From Sphagnum compactum (Eukaryota > Bryophyta > Sphagnopsida > Sphagnales): a DNA stretch of 64,000 nucleotides. Position 1 is the stretch's first letter, and every line of letters begins with the position of its first letter. Made by a program: the position numbers and the translations under genes. Positions 1 to 12,294 of the stretch are shown one piece after another. The stretch spans positions 11,935,495 through 11,999,494 of the forward strand of contig OZ234502.1 of NCBI GenBank assembly GCA_965153455.1, read 5' to 3'. The notes under the pieces are model-generated. The model worked only from the letters and a program-made list of their open reading frames with translations, had not been told where the DNA came from and searched no databases.

Positions 1-43
1 CAACAATTGAGCTGCAAATTTGCAAAGTTGGTCATAACCTTAA

Positions 44-474
44 GGGTTTTAGGAGAGCATGAGGACTCAATTAGGGCACAAGAGTTTTAGGAGAGCATGA
101 GGACTCAATTAGGGCACAGGGGTTTTAGGAGAGCATGAGGACTCAATTAGGGCACAAGGGTTTTAGGAGAGCAAGAGGACTCAATTAGGGCACAGGGGTT
201 TTAGGAGAGCATGAGGACTCAATTAGGGCACAAGGGTTTTAGGAGAGCATGAGGACTCAATTAGGGCACAGGGGTTTTAGGAGAGCATGAGGACTCAATT
301 AGGGCACAGGGGTTTTAAGAGAGCATGAGGACTCAATTAGAGCACAAGGGTTTTAGGAGAGCATGAGGACTCCATTAGGGCACAAGGGTTTTAGGAGAGC
401 ATGAGCACTCAATTAGGGCACAAGGTTTTAGGAGAGCATGAGCACTCAATTAGGGCACAAGGGTTTTAGGAGGA
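44..474. repeat. 38-bp minisatellite, about 11 copies
   Basis: A 38-bp unit beginning GGGTTTTAGGAGAGCATGAG and ending in AATTAGGGCACAA is repeated in register about 11 times. Copies start every 38 bases (51, 89, 127, 165, 203, 241, 279 and so on), with one 37-base step near 430. Copies differ by only a few substitutions (CAAG/CAGG, GAGG/GAGC), so the array is young or homogenised. It lies inside the first intron of the PDAT1-like gene, about 85 bases past the splice donor in the direction of transcription. Confidence 0.97.
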
Positions 475-558
475 GAAGAGCTTGGGGTATTGGGGTTCTG
501 TGTTTTGAAGTGCTCATGTTGTTGTGTGTGTTGCAGTAGTAGTAGAGTACTTACTGAC

Positions 559-1067
559 CTTTTGTAGATTTCACCGAATGTTCCGCCCCACAAACGTTTC
601 CTGAAGAGACCGTCAGCACAAGGTTTGCCTTCCCAGAGCTCCAAACCCCCTGTCACAATTCCAGGAACAAAAACAACCGGGTGCTTGGCGAAAAGCCCTT
701 CCTTCCTCAATTTCACACCAGGTGGATCAGGAAGTGGGCCTGTAAACATCCTCTCCATCACAAACTGTGGTAATGCACTGGGCATAGCATTAAATAGTAC
801 CGTTAAGAACCACCAGATGACACACACGTAACCAATAAACCAGCAACACACATCTAGGCACCCCCATCTTCTTGCACCCTTTTTCTTCTTCTTCTCCTTC
901 TTCTTCTGCAGCAGATTATCCTTCTGTCGCTCATGCTGCGACTTGCTGCTATCATCTGTGTCGGATTCCTTAAGTTTGCGGGCTGGATCATGGTCTACTA
1001 TATATTCACTTGTCGTCTTCGCTTCTTCTTCTTCTTCTACTTGTTTACTCACTCTCCTTCGGATCAT
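559..1067 (-). CDS. PDAT1: Phospholipid:diacylglycerol acyltransferase, first coding exon (partial gene)
   Basis: PDAT transfers an acyl chain from a phospholipid to diacylglycerol at the endoplasmic reticulum, forming triacylglycerol without acyl-CoA. Only the first exon is in the window; the catalytic Ser-Asp-His region lies beyond position 1. The 169 visible residues comprise an acidic then very Lys-rich cytosolic head (E11-E15, K55-K63), one membrane segment near residues 72-93 (CCWFIGYVCVIWWF), and the conserved luminal start with TGPLPDPPGVKL, HPVVFVPGIVTGGLELWEG and FRKRLWGGTFGEIYK. This pattern is diagnostic of plant PDAT1. The start is the ATG at 1067: an in-frame TAG lies upstream and the family has a basic residue cluster (here MIRRR) at the N-terminus. 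The exon ends at 559 in a split Arg codon with donor GTCAGT. The Glu and Lys runs are encoded by GAA/AAG microsatellites, so their lengths probably vary. Confidence 0.93.
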
Positions 1068-2150
1068 CTCTCTCTCAAAACTATTGTCCACTCTTCTCTA
1101 CAGCTGATCCCAAATCCCAACTCTAGCTCCAAAGGAAGAAACACACTAGTCCCCTCAACCTCAAGCTGACACGGATGCAGCTGCAGCAGAAACAACAGAT
1201 CAGTACTGACCTCCTCCTCAGCTCACAATTCCAATCCACATGCAAACCATGCTCTGAGGACTAGGCCTAGACCTTTCTCAAGTCCATGAGTTTGCCAACC
1301 TTCTTCAAAGGCGAGGCCATTCCTTCTCTCGGCAGCTCCGAGTAGCTCCTCCCTAGTCCCCTACACAGTGAAGCAGCACCCACCAGCGCACCGTGAAGGA
1401 TGGATGGTAAGTGGTCAGGAAACAGTTTTCTGTTGGGTTCCAGTTCCCTAGTTAACCATGGTGGTTAGCTCAGTTGCTTTTTTTAAACTACTTATTTGCT
1501 AACAACTCCACAAGCAGGTTAGTAGACAGTAGAAACCAGTGTTGCACTGGTATATAGGGTTGAACTTTAGTATGAACAATGGTATGTATAAGAATATGTT
1601 AGAACCTACTTGTTGGGTATGTTTTAAGGTATATACTCAGGTTGTTTCTAGAACCTAAGGTTTTTTTGTGTGGACCTTACCTGGGTTTGAAACATACTAT
1701 AGGCAAGGTTTACTCAAATTTAATACTCTGATGAGACCAATGCTCAGGATACAAAACTGAAGTTGGGATGGGTAGGTGTAATGGTTCAGTAGGGTAGGGC
1801 ATCGGGTAGGCCATCTCTTCTTTCTACTTTAAAGGAAACAAGTGGAAGTGTAAAAACAGTGTAAATGAATATTTTACATTGTTTTTACATGTTGTGTTAA
1901 AAAAAGTGTAATTTTTTTTTTAAATCAAAAAAAATGCATCACACAAGATGCCACAAGATGCAAACTTCAAGTTCATTCACATGAAGGGCTATCAACATGC
2001 ATTTTCAATGTCCATTGCCTATTAGAAAGTGTTAATAAGGACATAAAGGTCAAAGTTCAAGCAAAAGTAAATAGGTAGCATGTGCATCATGAACAAGACA
2101 ACACCAACATCACTAATACATGTCCCAATCTTGGATGCAATCCTCTACAT
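1068..2150 (-). promoter_or_regulatory. Upstream region of the PDAT1-like gene
   Basis: This stretch is 5' of the PDAT1-like start codon. Roughly the first 350 bases (to about 1,420) are richer in C and T on the plus strand and probably hold the leader. No clear TATA box was identified. Farther out the sequence turns AT-rich. It contains an imperfect hairpin at 1849-1889 with 17-base arms (TGTAAAAACAGTGTAAA and its near-complement) and a 7-base loop. No other gene was seen. Confidence 0.4.
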
Positions 2151-2154
2151 GACC

Positions 2155-2960
2155 CTAAACCTCACAAAAAAACTCAAAATCTATGACATCTAGGATATCC
2201 TCTTCAACTTCACCAAACCCATACAAGTCTACAAGTCCTATCCTATCCTCAAAATTAATAGTGGAATCATCATGCAAATTATTGATCAAAAGAATTATTA
2301 AATCCAAGTTTTTCCCCACCAAGCCAACATTGACAAAGACCAATGAAAATCCCTGCAATAGAAAAGATTCTTCCCATCTTGATTTGACTCCCAAGAATAC
2401 CTAGAATTGCTCTAGTTAAATGTGTAATCATAAGGAATTGCCTTTCTTGCTTTGACCCCCAAAGAAGGGTGTCTTTTGTCTTTTCCAAAGGCACATCAAA
2501 TGTGTGGAAGCAGAATAACTCATGTTGAACTTGCACTTCCAAATAAAATGAAGGAAAAAAATAGTTATTGAAATGTGTCAAGTTTATTTATAAATTACAA
2601 AGAATAAATCAAATGTCTCGTAATGTTTTACATATGATCAAAAAAAAAATTTATTTGTTCCAAACAAGTCTCCTCCTCAAATATTCCCACTCCAAAAATA
2701 ACATTAGTATGTTTTGCAATATTGTGCACAACACTTGATGATGCACTTAATTGCCCATGCAATTTTGGTACAAAGTCTTCAGGGTCAAGACTAGAAATTA
2801 GGTGTCATATGCAACACGCATTTCAATTGTTAAAGTATGACCAACATAATACCCCACCAAATTCAAGTCTTAAAAATGAGGATCTAACATCAAAACAAAC
2901 ATATTGTGGGTTTAAAAAATTTCAAAAGAATAAATGAAATCCAAGAAAGGCTTCAATATA
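2155..2960 (-). pseudogene. hAT-type transposase relic, C-terminal dimerisation region
   Basis: On the minus strand, two overlapping frames join around 2,290-2,390 into a hAT C-terminal domain. One frame reads ILGSQIKMGRIFSIAGIFIG and the shifted one continues with VGLVGKNLDLIILLINNL. The ERxFSxAGxxxxxxRxxLxxxNLxxLxxxxxN pattern is typical of the hAT dimerisation region. After it comes an acidic tail (FGEVEEDILDVIDFEF) up to a stop at 2155. Fragments of further coding appear up to about 2,960, for example a short frame with DPEDFVPKLHGQL, but stops interrupt it. It is a dead copy with at least one frameshift. The family assignment rests on pattern recognition only. Confidence 0.55.
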
Positions 2961-5900
2961 ATAACTATTTGTAGTCACACCAAGTTGCTTCACATGCAAA
3001 CACAAGTACACATGCAAACACAATAACAAACAATGCACCGCAAATTGCCCCAACAATTGTCTAAGTTTGTGCAAAAGGAATCATGTTGGTTAAAGCTTTT
3101 GTTTAGTGGCTATAACACATGATGATAGTAGCTTAATAAGTTAGGCATTGCTCAAACATGGCAACTTTAGATATTGCAAAAATATTAATACCAAAATAGT
3201 TGCATAATAATTGCAAGCAATGTATCAAGAGAACTAAATTTTAATTACATGTTAATTAAACTTTTTGCTCAAAACATTGATACAAATTTTGAAATTTAGG
3301 ATGTCAAATTGATCATAAAACATGACAACAAGGAAATTAACCAAAAATAATAATGGACAATTGTAAGATCACGAACTCAACAACCTAAAAAATAGAATTT
3401 CGGAAAGGTTTTTGAGTAAAAAACTACCAAATATTACAAAAGGGAGGGCAATTTTCAATGATTGGGATGGGGAAACAACCATGTTTTCCAACAAAAAATT
3501 AGAAATTTGAAGCAAAAACATAAACTAATTAGAATTTCCAATTATTCATGGAGAAGGTAGGAAGGTAAACTACCTTCTAGCCCCAAGCCTTTGTACCTTT
3601 GAAAGTTGATGTTCCAATAATCCAACAAGCCAATGCCATCCACCTTGCTGCCCTAGTAGTGAGTTGTTACCTTCCACCAAATTGCTTGCAAACTACTTGT
3701 ATCATCCTTCAGTACCACCTTCCAACAAACTTGCATATTCCAAAAAGCTAGTTTTATATGTAAATTAACTAAATAGAGTAAATAAATATGATAACTACAA
3801 ATTATTTTAGGTGAAAGCACATTATGGGGGGTCCACTTAAGCAAGAAAATGTAGTTTTATTTTTATACATTTTCTATTATTTTGGGGGCAATTTTTCTTT
3901 GATTTCATCTAGCATTTTAATAAACATGTAAAATTGATTATAATACAAAGACCTCCAACATAAAAAAATTATTATCTTTCAAATGTAAGTAAATTTTCAA
4001 CAAACTTTTTTTTCAACATAATTATGTTTGTTTAAATGAAAAACCTCATGTCCAAATGTTATTTACACATCGATTTTAGCCAATATTGTGGATAAACTAA
4101 ACCTAAAACATCCATCACATCATATGCAAGAAACCATCTTTCAAACTTTTCAATAACTTTAGTTGTTTTAGAAAATTGCTTTTGAACATCATCAACAATT
4201 TATTGGAATGCAACTTGAGCACACAAAACACCATTTGAGGACAGTGATAATACATCATGATGAAGTGCCAAAATTTTGGAAGTTCAAGTCCTCCAAACTT
4301 GTGTTTAGAATAGGTATTCATGCACCACTACATCTGACATTATATTCAACAAGTTCCAATGCCCATGGAACACATCATTTATATTTAAGCAGTAGGGGGG
4401 TCATTGTACCAACAATAAAAATATGTTTGGCAGAACTTCATAGAAAGAAAAAGATCACACACAAAAACACAACCGAAATTGGGATAATTTGATTACTTCA
4501 TTTAGCCCATCAAACATTGGCAATATATGACAAAATAATTCATCAAATGTTGTAATTATTTGAATCATTTTAAAAATATATTTGCACTTTGTAATATATT
4601 GGTACATGTATTAATTTTTCACAAATATTTGGTTTAATCATTTGATATTAATCAAAAAATATAATTTCTTTTGACAATTTTGCATTATTTGGCAATTGAA
4701 CTACCTTGTTTTGAACATAATTTATGAAAATCTCTTTTAATATTGGCTTGGTGGAAGTTGAATGTCACATAATTTCAAAAAATAATATTTGTGACAACAT
4801 TTTTTGGCCACTTTAATGTGCTTTCACTATTACATCAAATTATAATAAACTATTATCATATTAGAGGGAAAATAAAGCAAGGAAAAATAAAATAAAATGC
4901 AACCACATGATACACACAAGTTTTATAATCTTTCCACATGCATCAACATTCCTTCATACCACATTCCTTTCCTCCATTCCTCCAAAGTCTTCCATGCAAG
5001 AAAGAATGATAGGAGATCCATATCCAAACCCCCCTTTCATAAGACCACACAAGGCTCATGTTTCTATACCAAAATAGGCTCCCTTATCTTAATCCATTCA
5101 CAAATATCTCCTAGTGATTGATAAACAAATATCAATCACCCATCTTTATGGGCCAGATTAATTAGTCTAAGTGGAATTTCTACCCTCAACATTTTATATT
5201 TAAGTATCATGGCTACAAGTTACAGTTATATCATTTTGTTTTGTATTCTAGGGACAAAAGGTAAATGACCAAATTGATGTTAAGCCTTGTGTGAAAGGTG
5301 GTATCCACCGAAGATAAAGAAACATATATAGATTCTCCGTTCCAAGAAAATAGATTGAAGGACTGATTCTAAGATGTTGTGAAAAAATGTAAGACTAGGA
5401 TATATAATGAAAAGGGGTTTAAAAGAATTTTATTGCAAAATGACTAAATCTTGGCATAGTTAAAAACAACATATGGACACACCACCTAAAATGTTATCAA
5501 AAGATAATAGAATTACATTGATGGTACATGTACCCCACCAATCACAATACTTCAACCGCCTATTTTTCCTTCCCTATAAGACTTAATAGAAGAGGCAACA
5601 CATATTCTAGCATTTATTCAACATCTATTCCATTGTCTAGTTTTGGGAAGGTTAGCACAAAGGTGGAGGTTTTGCAATCAAAATGAATCAACTTTGCTAG
5701 CATGGCATGTGAAATGACATTCAATAATGATGATTAAGAATATATAATGAAAGCAAATATGGAGGTTAACATAGAAAAAAAGAGGCAATTTAGGTTAAGA
5801 AATCTAAAAGCATCTAGAGACCTTGGAATTTTGATAGATGTAAAGTTTAAAACAAATGTTAAGGAGGCGTTAGACCTACAATTAATAGTCCCCATCCCAA

Positions 5901-6736
5901 TCGTAGTCAATTAGGTCATGCAAATGACTTCGTATGTGAAGTTAAAGTGACATTTATGTAGGAAGTTTGTTAAAATAACTACAACTTCAAACAAGTGACT
6001 ATATTTATCCTTTGTGGAATCAAAACTCTTCATGAAATTTTTCCATTTCTGCTTCAAAACCCGCAATTCCCCACTCCACTTGCATTTTATGCCCTACATG
6101 TATCTTGTTGCATGTTTGCACTACATATAAGTCATGTTCAAGGATAAATTCATGTCTTTTGAATCATTGCATCATGCATCACAAACATGGGCGAAAGCAC
6201 ATTACAAGGGGGTCAACTTGGGCAATTTCATGACATGCATAAATATACACCTGCAAAATGTGTCACATTTAATTTTGGGTTTCACTTTGGTGTTTAGGCT
6301 TAATATTTTTATTTTCACAAAATTAATGTTATCTAATATTATTTGAAAAAAAGAAATTAATTAATTAAAATATTAAATTCTAGGAATATATTTATGGTAT
6401 ATGCAGTATAATAAAGTTTGTTTGTTTCTTTGGACTACACCAGGTTTGGGTTTGAATTAGTCAACCAAAACATATTTGAAATGAAAATTTTAAAATTGAC
6501 CCACCTCAAATATCTCGTCATCATCCATTTGAAAATGATTGTTTGTCAAAATGTTAATTTACCACATAGATAAACATTGTTTTAAAAAACACCAATTTGT
6601 GATATGATAATTATCCAACCCTTCACATGGATCACAAACTTATTTCAATCATATAAAATTGCAATGTTTAATAGATACTACAAATTTCATTAAAACTAAA
6701 AATCATTTCAATATTTTTTTGAGTATATTTGCATTT
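2961..6736. other. AT-rich intergenic DNA with old repeat fragments
   Basis: No supported gene. Short open frames occur but have low-complexity composition and no recognisable domain. A perfect 10-base hairpin (GTGATTGATA, 6-base loop) sits at 5114-5139. The segment around 4,600-4,835 is clearly related to 6,745-6,970 in the same orientation, so both probably derive from one transposon family. The phrase GTGAAAGCACATTA recurs near 3,810 and, with variation, near 6,190. Confidence 0.6.
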
Positions 6737-7340
6737 TTAGTACGTTCTAATTATTTTTTTGGCACAAATATATACGAACATCACATCATATGAAATAATA
6801 AAGTATAGTTTCTTTGGCATTTGATTTTTGGGTTTTGACCTACCATAATATGCAAAAGCATTGTGAAAATCCTTCATAATAATGACATGGTTGAAGTTTA
6901 AACATAAGACTTTTGAAAACAGTACCATGTGACAACAATCTTGGGCCCCCCATAGTGTGCTTTAACCCACATCTCCTTGCCCACATAACTTGGATCCTCT
7001 AATAAATATTCAAAGTATTCATTTGTATGTATAAAAATTTTGATGTTAAATTTTGTACTTGTTGATTTGCATAGGATGTTTACATCATGTGAAAGAACTA
7101 GGATACCCACTATCCACATAAATGAACAATCCACGATGGTCAACAATCACCATGTTGTCCATACAATACATTTTCTTGTGCCCATTGAACCATGACTTAT
7201 GATTAGGGTTGTTCCAAAGCTTATGACTTTCAATAATAATCCCATAATGAGTATGATATAACCTTGGAATTTAGGATGTGTTGCGCATGCGTAGACCACT
7301 ACTAAATAATATGCCATTGAATTTCTTTGCATATTACCTC
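6737..7340 (-). pseudogene. Possible DDE transposase relic (PIF/Harbinger-like)
   Basis: Three consecutive minus-strand frames give fragments resembling a DDE-type nuclease: IVDCSFMWIVGILVLSHDVN (the SxHDxxxL pattern of Harbinger nucleases), LLEDPSYVGKEMWVKAHYGG, then FNHVIIMKDFHNAFAYYGR. Frames shift between them, so the copy is dead. A second diverged copy of part of the same sequence lies at 4,600-4,835. The family name is tentative: only the spacing around SHD and the DPSY block support it, and no terminal repeats were found. Confidence 0.35.
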
Positions 7341-9066
7341 ACAAATACAAAATGTAATAAAAACTACATCATCACATTTTACATTCTTGCTCTAATTCCA
7401 CATGAATGTGTTATACATTTCAAAAATAAAATGAACTACGATAGATGCTATTATGCATTCAACTTGGTTGGTTGCTTTGTCACAATGTGAGCTTCGCTAG
7501 TGGATCTCTCATGGGTTTGGATGGTGGGGACCACTAACATAGTTAGTCCATCAAACTTTAACAAACTAAAGTTTGTTAAAGTCTTGAATAAACTTGGAGT
7601 TGTCCACATTGTGCCAAGCACATCCCAAATACCCACATAGTGTTGACCAATTGCCCAACATTAAGGATTAATTCATTTGCATCAAACAATGCCAATGTGT
7701 TAGTGCCCATAACCACAACCTAAACATGATCTAATGGTGCTTACGTGTCCTTTGTTACATCTCCCCATCATTATTTGATGAAGAAATATATGAATCACCC
7801 ATGTCTAAAGAGGCATGACTTGAAGAAAAAACCATGGAGCATAAGATGAAACCCTAAAAAAATCCCCAAAAAATCTATAACAAACCTTTAAAAGAATCTT
7901 TTAAAAACAAATGAGAAAGCCTAGCAATAAAAAAAAGATCAAATTAAAAAAAATAGTTAGGAAGACAATAAAAAGAAGAAGAAAAAACCACTTGAAAAAT
8001 AAAATAAAATGAATCAAGCACTTCCAAAAAAAAATGAGAAGGCAAGAAAAAAAAAACATTAAAAATCAAGAAGAATAAAAAATCCAAAATTTGTTTATCA
8101 AAACTCCCAATTGAAATCTCAAAAAAATACCATAAGTGAAAATGGTAAGATATGAATACCTTTAAGCAAAATAAAAGAACAAAGTTAAAAGAGCTCAAGT
8201 GAATGAGAAAGAGCAAAATGAACTCAATGAATTGAAAATGAAAAAAAAGTTAGAAATGGAAAAGTCATGTAGAAGAAATGTTAAAAACCATCCTATGTAA
8301 TCCATATTGCAAACCCTTAAATAATGTTGTAATGAAAATCCAAAAAGTTGCCCCAAAATGCAAGCCTTAAAAGATCGTTCAAGTGGTGCCATAAAAAAAA
8401 TCATGCCCAACAAAGTTTCAAAAACACCTTTCAAATGATGCCCAAAAAAATTAAAATTGAGCAAAAATTTTCAAAGAAATCCTTCAAGTGATGCCCTCAA
8501 AAACAAATGTCAAAAAATGTTATTTCACCCCCCATTTTCATCATGGGTCCCTAGGATTTTATCCCCTAACTTTTGGATTTCATAGATAATCAGTATTAGG
8601 GGATGAAACTAGGACAAAGAATGAAATTGGGTATGGAAATAGGGAGGACAATACGAATAACTTTATTGTGGGCAAATAATTTTGAAAATAATTAACATTT
8701 ACCAGGAAAACAATTATTGCCAAAATGGTACAAATATTAAGGCAATGATATTGTCCCAAATACAATGCATCGCTAGAGCTCCTATAACAACCCATAAAGT
8801 AAGGCCACAATGAACTAACACCCAATAGTGCACCATCTATTGGATGCCCATTATTATTTATTTATGAATGAACTTCAACTAAGTTAATATTTGGTTTCAC
8901 CTTGTTAACCATTTTTGTTAGGAAATAGATTTCATATATAGGTAGATATAGGTTTTTTTTAAAAATAATTGTTAAATAGGTAGATGGTTGATATATAGGT
9001 TAGGGTTATTTTTATATTGTTGTGTGGGTAAGTGTGAATAGCCATATATACAACAATATGTAAGTG

Positions 9067-9099
9067 GCATGTAAGTGTAAATCATTTACACTTACATGC
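9067..9099. repeat. Perfect 33-bp palindrome
   Basis: The arm GCATGTAAGTGTAAAT at 9067-9082 is followed by a single C at 9083 and the exact reverse complement at 9084-9099. Partial copies of the same phrase (TTTACACTTAC) recur a few tens of bases later at about 9,122-9,132, so it belongs to a small local repeat cluster. Confidence 0.9.
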
Positions 9100-10675
9100 A
9101 ATATAAAAAAATTCATATACATTTACACTTACCTGTCACACGGGTATATAAATTCATTATACATCTAAACAACAATGTGTATTTTTTTAAACCATGTAAA
9201 AGTTGTGTATATACATATTAAGGTTAGTGTTCCTCTTTTATGGTTTATAGTTTGTAGTCATTTAGTTTACTGTTTATAGTTGTTTATGTTAGTATAATGT
9301 GTAATCTCTCAACGAAATTAGGAGTTGAGAGCTTGAACTCTGATGGCATTCTACACTTAGTTTCACTAGCTGATTGTTCATTTTGAGTGAGCAAGGTGCT
9401 CACACTTCACATTCACTCCACCTTGGTCACCTTGTTCCCTTTCATTTTTATGTTGTGTGTATTGTGTACTGTGTACCGAAGTTGTTTTGCTCTTTTTTTA
9501 TTCTTTTTATGTTTGTAAGGAAAGGAGGTGGGTGCAGGTTGGTTGAGGGAGGAATGCCATCACCATCACTTCTTCAAGTTTGGCTTTAGGGGAGCAAGAG
9601 GGTTCACTCTCACTCCTTGAATGTTGGCAAACTAAAATAGACCAAAAAAAAGTAGTCCACCCAAATCCAATGTAATTTAATGAAATAATTTTAAAATATA
9701 AACACAAAAAACAATTCAAAATGTTTGTAAATTGAAATATGAAAAAACACGTCATTGCATTTAGTTTATGGTAAGTTACATATAAATTTTGAACAACTTT
9801 GGTATCATAAACGTAAATCAAAAGTACATTTGAAAATGATTGGTCAATATCGTGTTCAAACTTACTTCACATTGAAAATTTGATATATTGTGATTCTAAC
9901 ATGCATAATTTGACGATACATAAGTATATTTTAGGTTTTCATTAACCTGAAATTTTTCAAAAAATCAACATCTCATCTATTTGCAACCCATTTTGTAAGA
10001 TATGATATTTCATGCAAGTAGATGCACTTAAAAAATTTCTACTTAAATCTATTTTCAAAGTGGGGTTTTTCAACATTATAATCATAAAGTGAAAGATTAT
10101 CATTATATTAGTCATTGTAAAAAATAATATTTTTATTTCTAACATATCAAATGTTTTTTATGGCTACTTGTAATATTTTTGATAATGAGTAGTAGGCCGT
10201 CTACTTTACCTTATTTTCACCCTCCCTGATTGTTTTCCTCTTCTTTTCTTCTTTCTTTGTTGGTGTGTTGTGTGTATTAGTTGGGTCGTCTTGCTCCCTT
10301 TCTTTTTTTTTCTTGTTTGCAAGGGTGGGAATGTGTTATATCATGGGGAAAAAACCCCCCAAAAAATGTTTTGAAATATGGAATTCTTAATGAAGCAAGT
10401 TTTCAATTTTTCAAAGCACCTTGCAAACAACAAAAGGAACAAATACATAGGTAAGGTGCCCCTTGATCGCATTGAAAAATCTATAACAAATATACCTACA
10501 AATAATTTTAATCACATGTTTTTAGAAAACCTGAAACAAGGGGCCACAAATACCATACCTATAATTGATGTTGGGGATTAAATATTTTTCAAGAGGCATA
10601 TTTTTCAAGAATTGAACCCTATACCTATGCAATGTAGGAAGGAATCCACACCATTAATATAGAAGGGTCCAAATT

Positions 10676-10928
10676 CTTTAAGGTGTACCAAAACCCTGTC
10701 ACACGATCACCTTTTTTTGTCTTTTTTATCTAGTCCTTTTTTACCATGTAAAAACACATGTATAAATGATTATGATGGAATCTAAAATTATAATGGTTTA
10801 AAATATAGTCCTTTTGAAATATTTGACAACTTTTGACTCCTTTATTCTTTATGGGGATCAAAATATAGGGTGAGAAAGGATTGTAGAAAGGATTAGGCAA
10901 TTTTTGTCCTATGTGGTACACCTTAAAG
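10676..10928. mobile_element. 253-bp inverted-repeat element, MITE-like
   Basis: The left end CTTTAAGGTGTACCA at 10676 matches the reverse complement of the right end TGGTACACCTTAAAG, which ends at 10928. Similarity extends a few bases outward (AAATT against AAATC). No clear target-site duplication was found and the internal arms are only weakly complementary, so the class is unknown. Confidence 0.5.
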
Positions 10929-11559
10929 GATTTTCACCAAGAAGATTCAAAATAGATGAAAGCCTTTCTATATTTGATGTTTGATTGGTGAAATTGTAAA
11001 ATATTCAAATTTGACATGTGGGACCCCTTTTGTTGGAGTAAGTGAATACCATGTTCCACCCACTAGGGTTTGGTGTTAAATAACTCTCAAAAGGGAAATT
11101 GTCAAAATAAAATAAAATTCCAAAAAGGTATTGTTGGAAAATCAAGGAATTGAATTCTTAGGTTCATGCAAAGTAATGATTATTTCTACCTCTACATGTG
11201 ATATTAAAGGTATAATATGTGTAGTTATTACTCGATTGTCAAAATTTTAGAAAATTAATAATGAAATTATCAAACCCATTTCTTGAAAAAATAATTATTT
11301 AGCAAAAATTGTCAAGTATCAATGGTGATTTTGGCAAATTTTTTTGAAAATTAGTTGTAAGTTTAAAATGCAAAAAAAAACTCAAGTTCATAATTAATGT
11401 CCATCAATGGTCTAGATGCACTGTTATTTTTTCCATTCATCCATATGCCATCATAGCCACATGTCCATTACTGATATACATCCCAACTCATAAATATGTA
11501 CAATCAACCAATTGAACTATTGAGTTAGTTGATTCTTTTGTGATTGTGACCACCATGCT

Positions 11560-12050
11560 ATCATCCCTCATCTGTGGTCGATGTGGCACTACTTTGTCAT
11601 TTGCATCTTCATCTTTATCACTATCATCCTTGATTTCCTTTCATGATTCATCTGTTTCTTGGTTCTTCCTAGTAAATCGATGTTTACACTTCAAAATTTT
11701 GCACCTCGTATTCAATAAATTTGTATGGTTTCAATTTGATAATATTAATGAACATGAGATTAGGTTCAAAGTTAGTGAGTGTCACTAGTAATATCATATT
11801 GTTAGGCAACACATATTGTACTTTATATGGTTCAAACCATTTCTTAATGAACTTCCCAAGATGTGACCTACTCCCCTTTGGAAACCATAAAACAAAGTCA
11901 TCAAATTTGAACTTTTTTTGGTATTTTACTATTGACTTCACACATCCTTATTCCATTGATGTGTTCCTAATTTCACCTTAGATTGCAATCTATCTTCCTG
12001 CAACTTTTCTAAATTTGAAACCATATTTGTTAAAACTCTCATAGGATTCT
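11560..12050 (-). pseudogene. Ty3/gypsy retrotransposon relic, integrase C-terminal end
   Basis: The minus-strand frame from 11,941 to 11,684 carries a pattern typical of the end of plant Ty3 polyproteins: FDDFVLWFPKGSRSHLGKFI, KKWFEPYKVQYVLPNNMILL, and NIIKLKPYKFIEYEVQ before the stop. Upstream (11,950-12,045) a different frame gives LEKLQEDRLQSKVKLGTHQW, matching the helical part before this domain, but stops separate it from the C-terminal frame. No LTR, protease, reverse transcriptase or RNase H of the same element was found, so this is a fragment. A reverse-transcriptase relic of another type begins about 250 bases away in the opposite orientation. Confidence 0.65.
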
Positions 12051-12164
12051 TTTTTTAAATTGTATTCACAAGATGAAAAGGTTGTAAACATGAAATAATT
12101 AAGAAAAAAACTAAAGCACAAGGTTGTACATCATAATGTTATTGAACAATTTAAAAGTAAATGT

Positions 12165-12176
12165 GGGGGGGGGGGG
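12165..12176 (+). repeat. Run of 12 G
   Basis: An uninterrupted run of 12 G lies in otherwise AT-rich DNA, between the Ty3 relic and the reverse-transcriptase relic. Confidence 0.95.
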
Positions 12177-12294
12177 TAGTTATAGTTAAACCTATTTGGA
12201 GACCTAGTTGAAAGGAAATTTAAAAAACCATCCATATGGCCATTGTCCAAAGAATTTTCTTGAACACCCTTCAAATGTCTATTATGGATAGAAA

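Larger units (their letters stand above)
7341..11550. other. AT-rich intergenic DNA with small palindromes
   Basis: No supported gene. Notable structures are a 13-base hairpin at 7555-7582 (ACTTTAACAAACT, 2-base spacer), a purine-rich stretch at 7,850-8,260, three loose copies of a TTCAAGTGATGCC-type phrase at 8,375-8,510, and a perfect 33-bp palindrome at 9067-9099. An inverted-repeat element at 10,676-10,928 is listed separately. Confidence 0.6.

Noticed and set aside
1-474. CRISPR-like regularly spaced repeats
   Set aside because: The repeats are head-to-tail with no unique spacers and lie in a plant intron. It is a minisatellite.
1465-1490. tRNA-like phrase GGTTAGCTCAGTTG
   Set aside because: It resembles a tRNA 5' half, but no B-box or acceptor stem follows within 70 bases.
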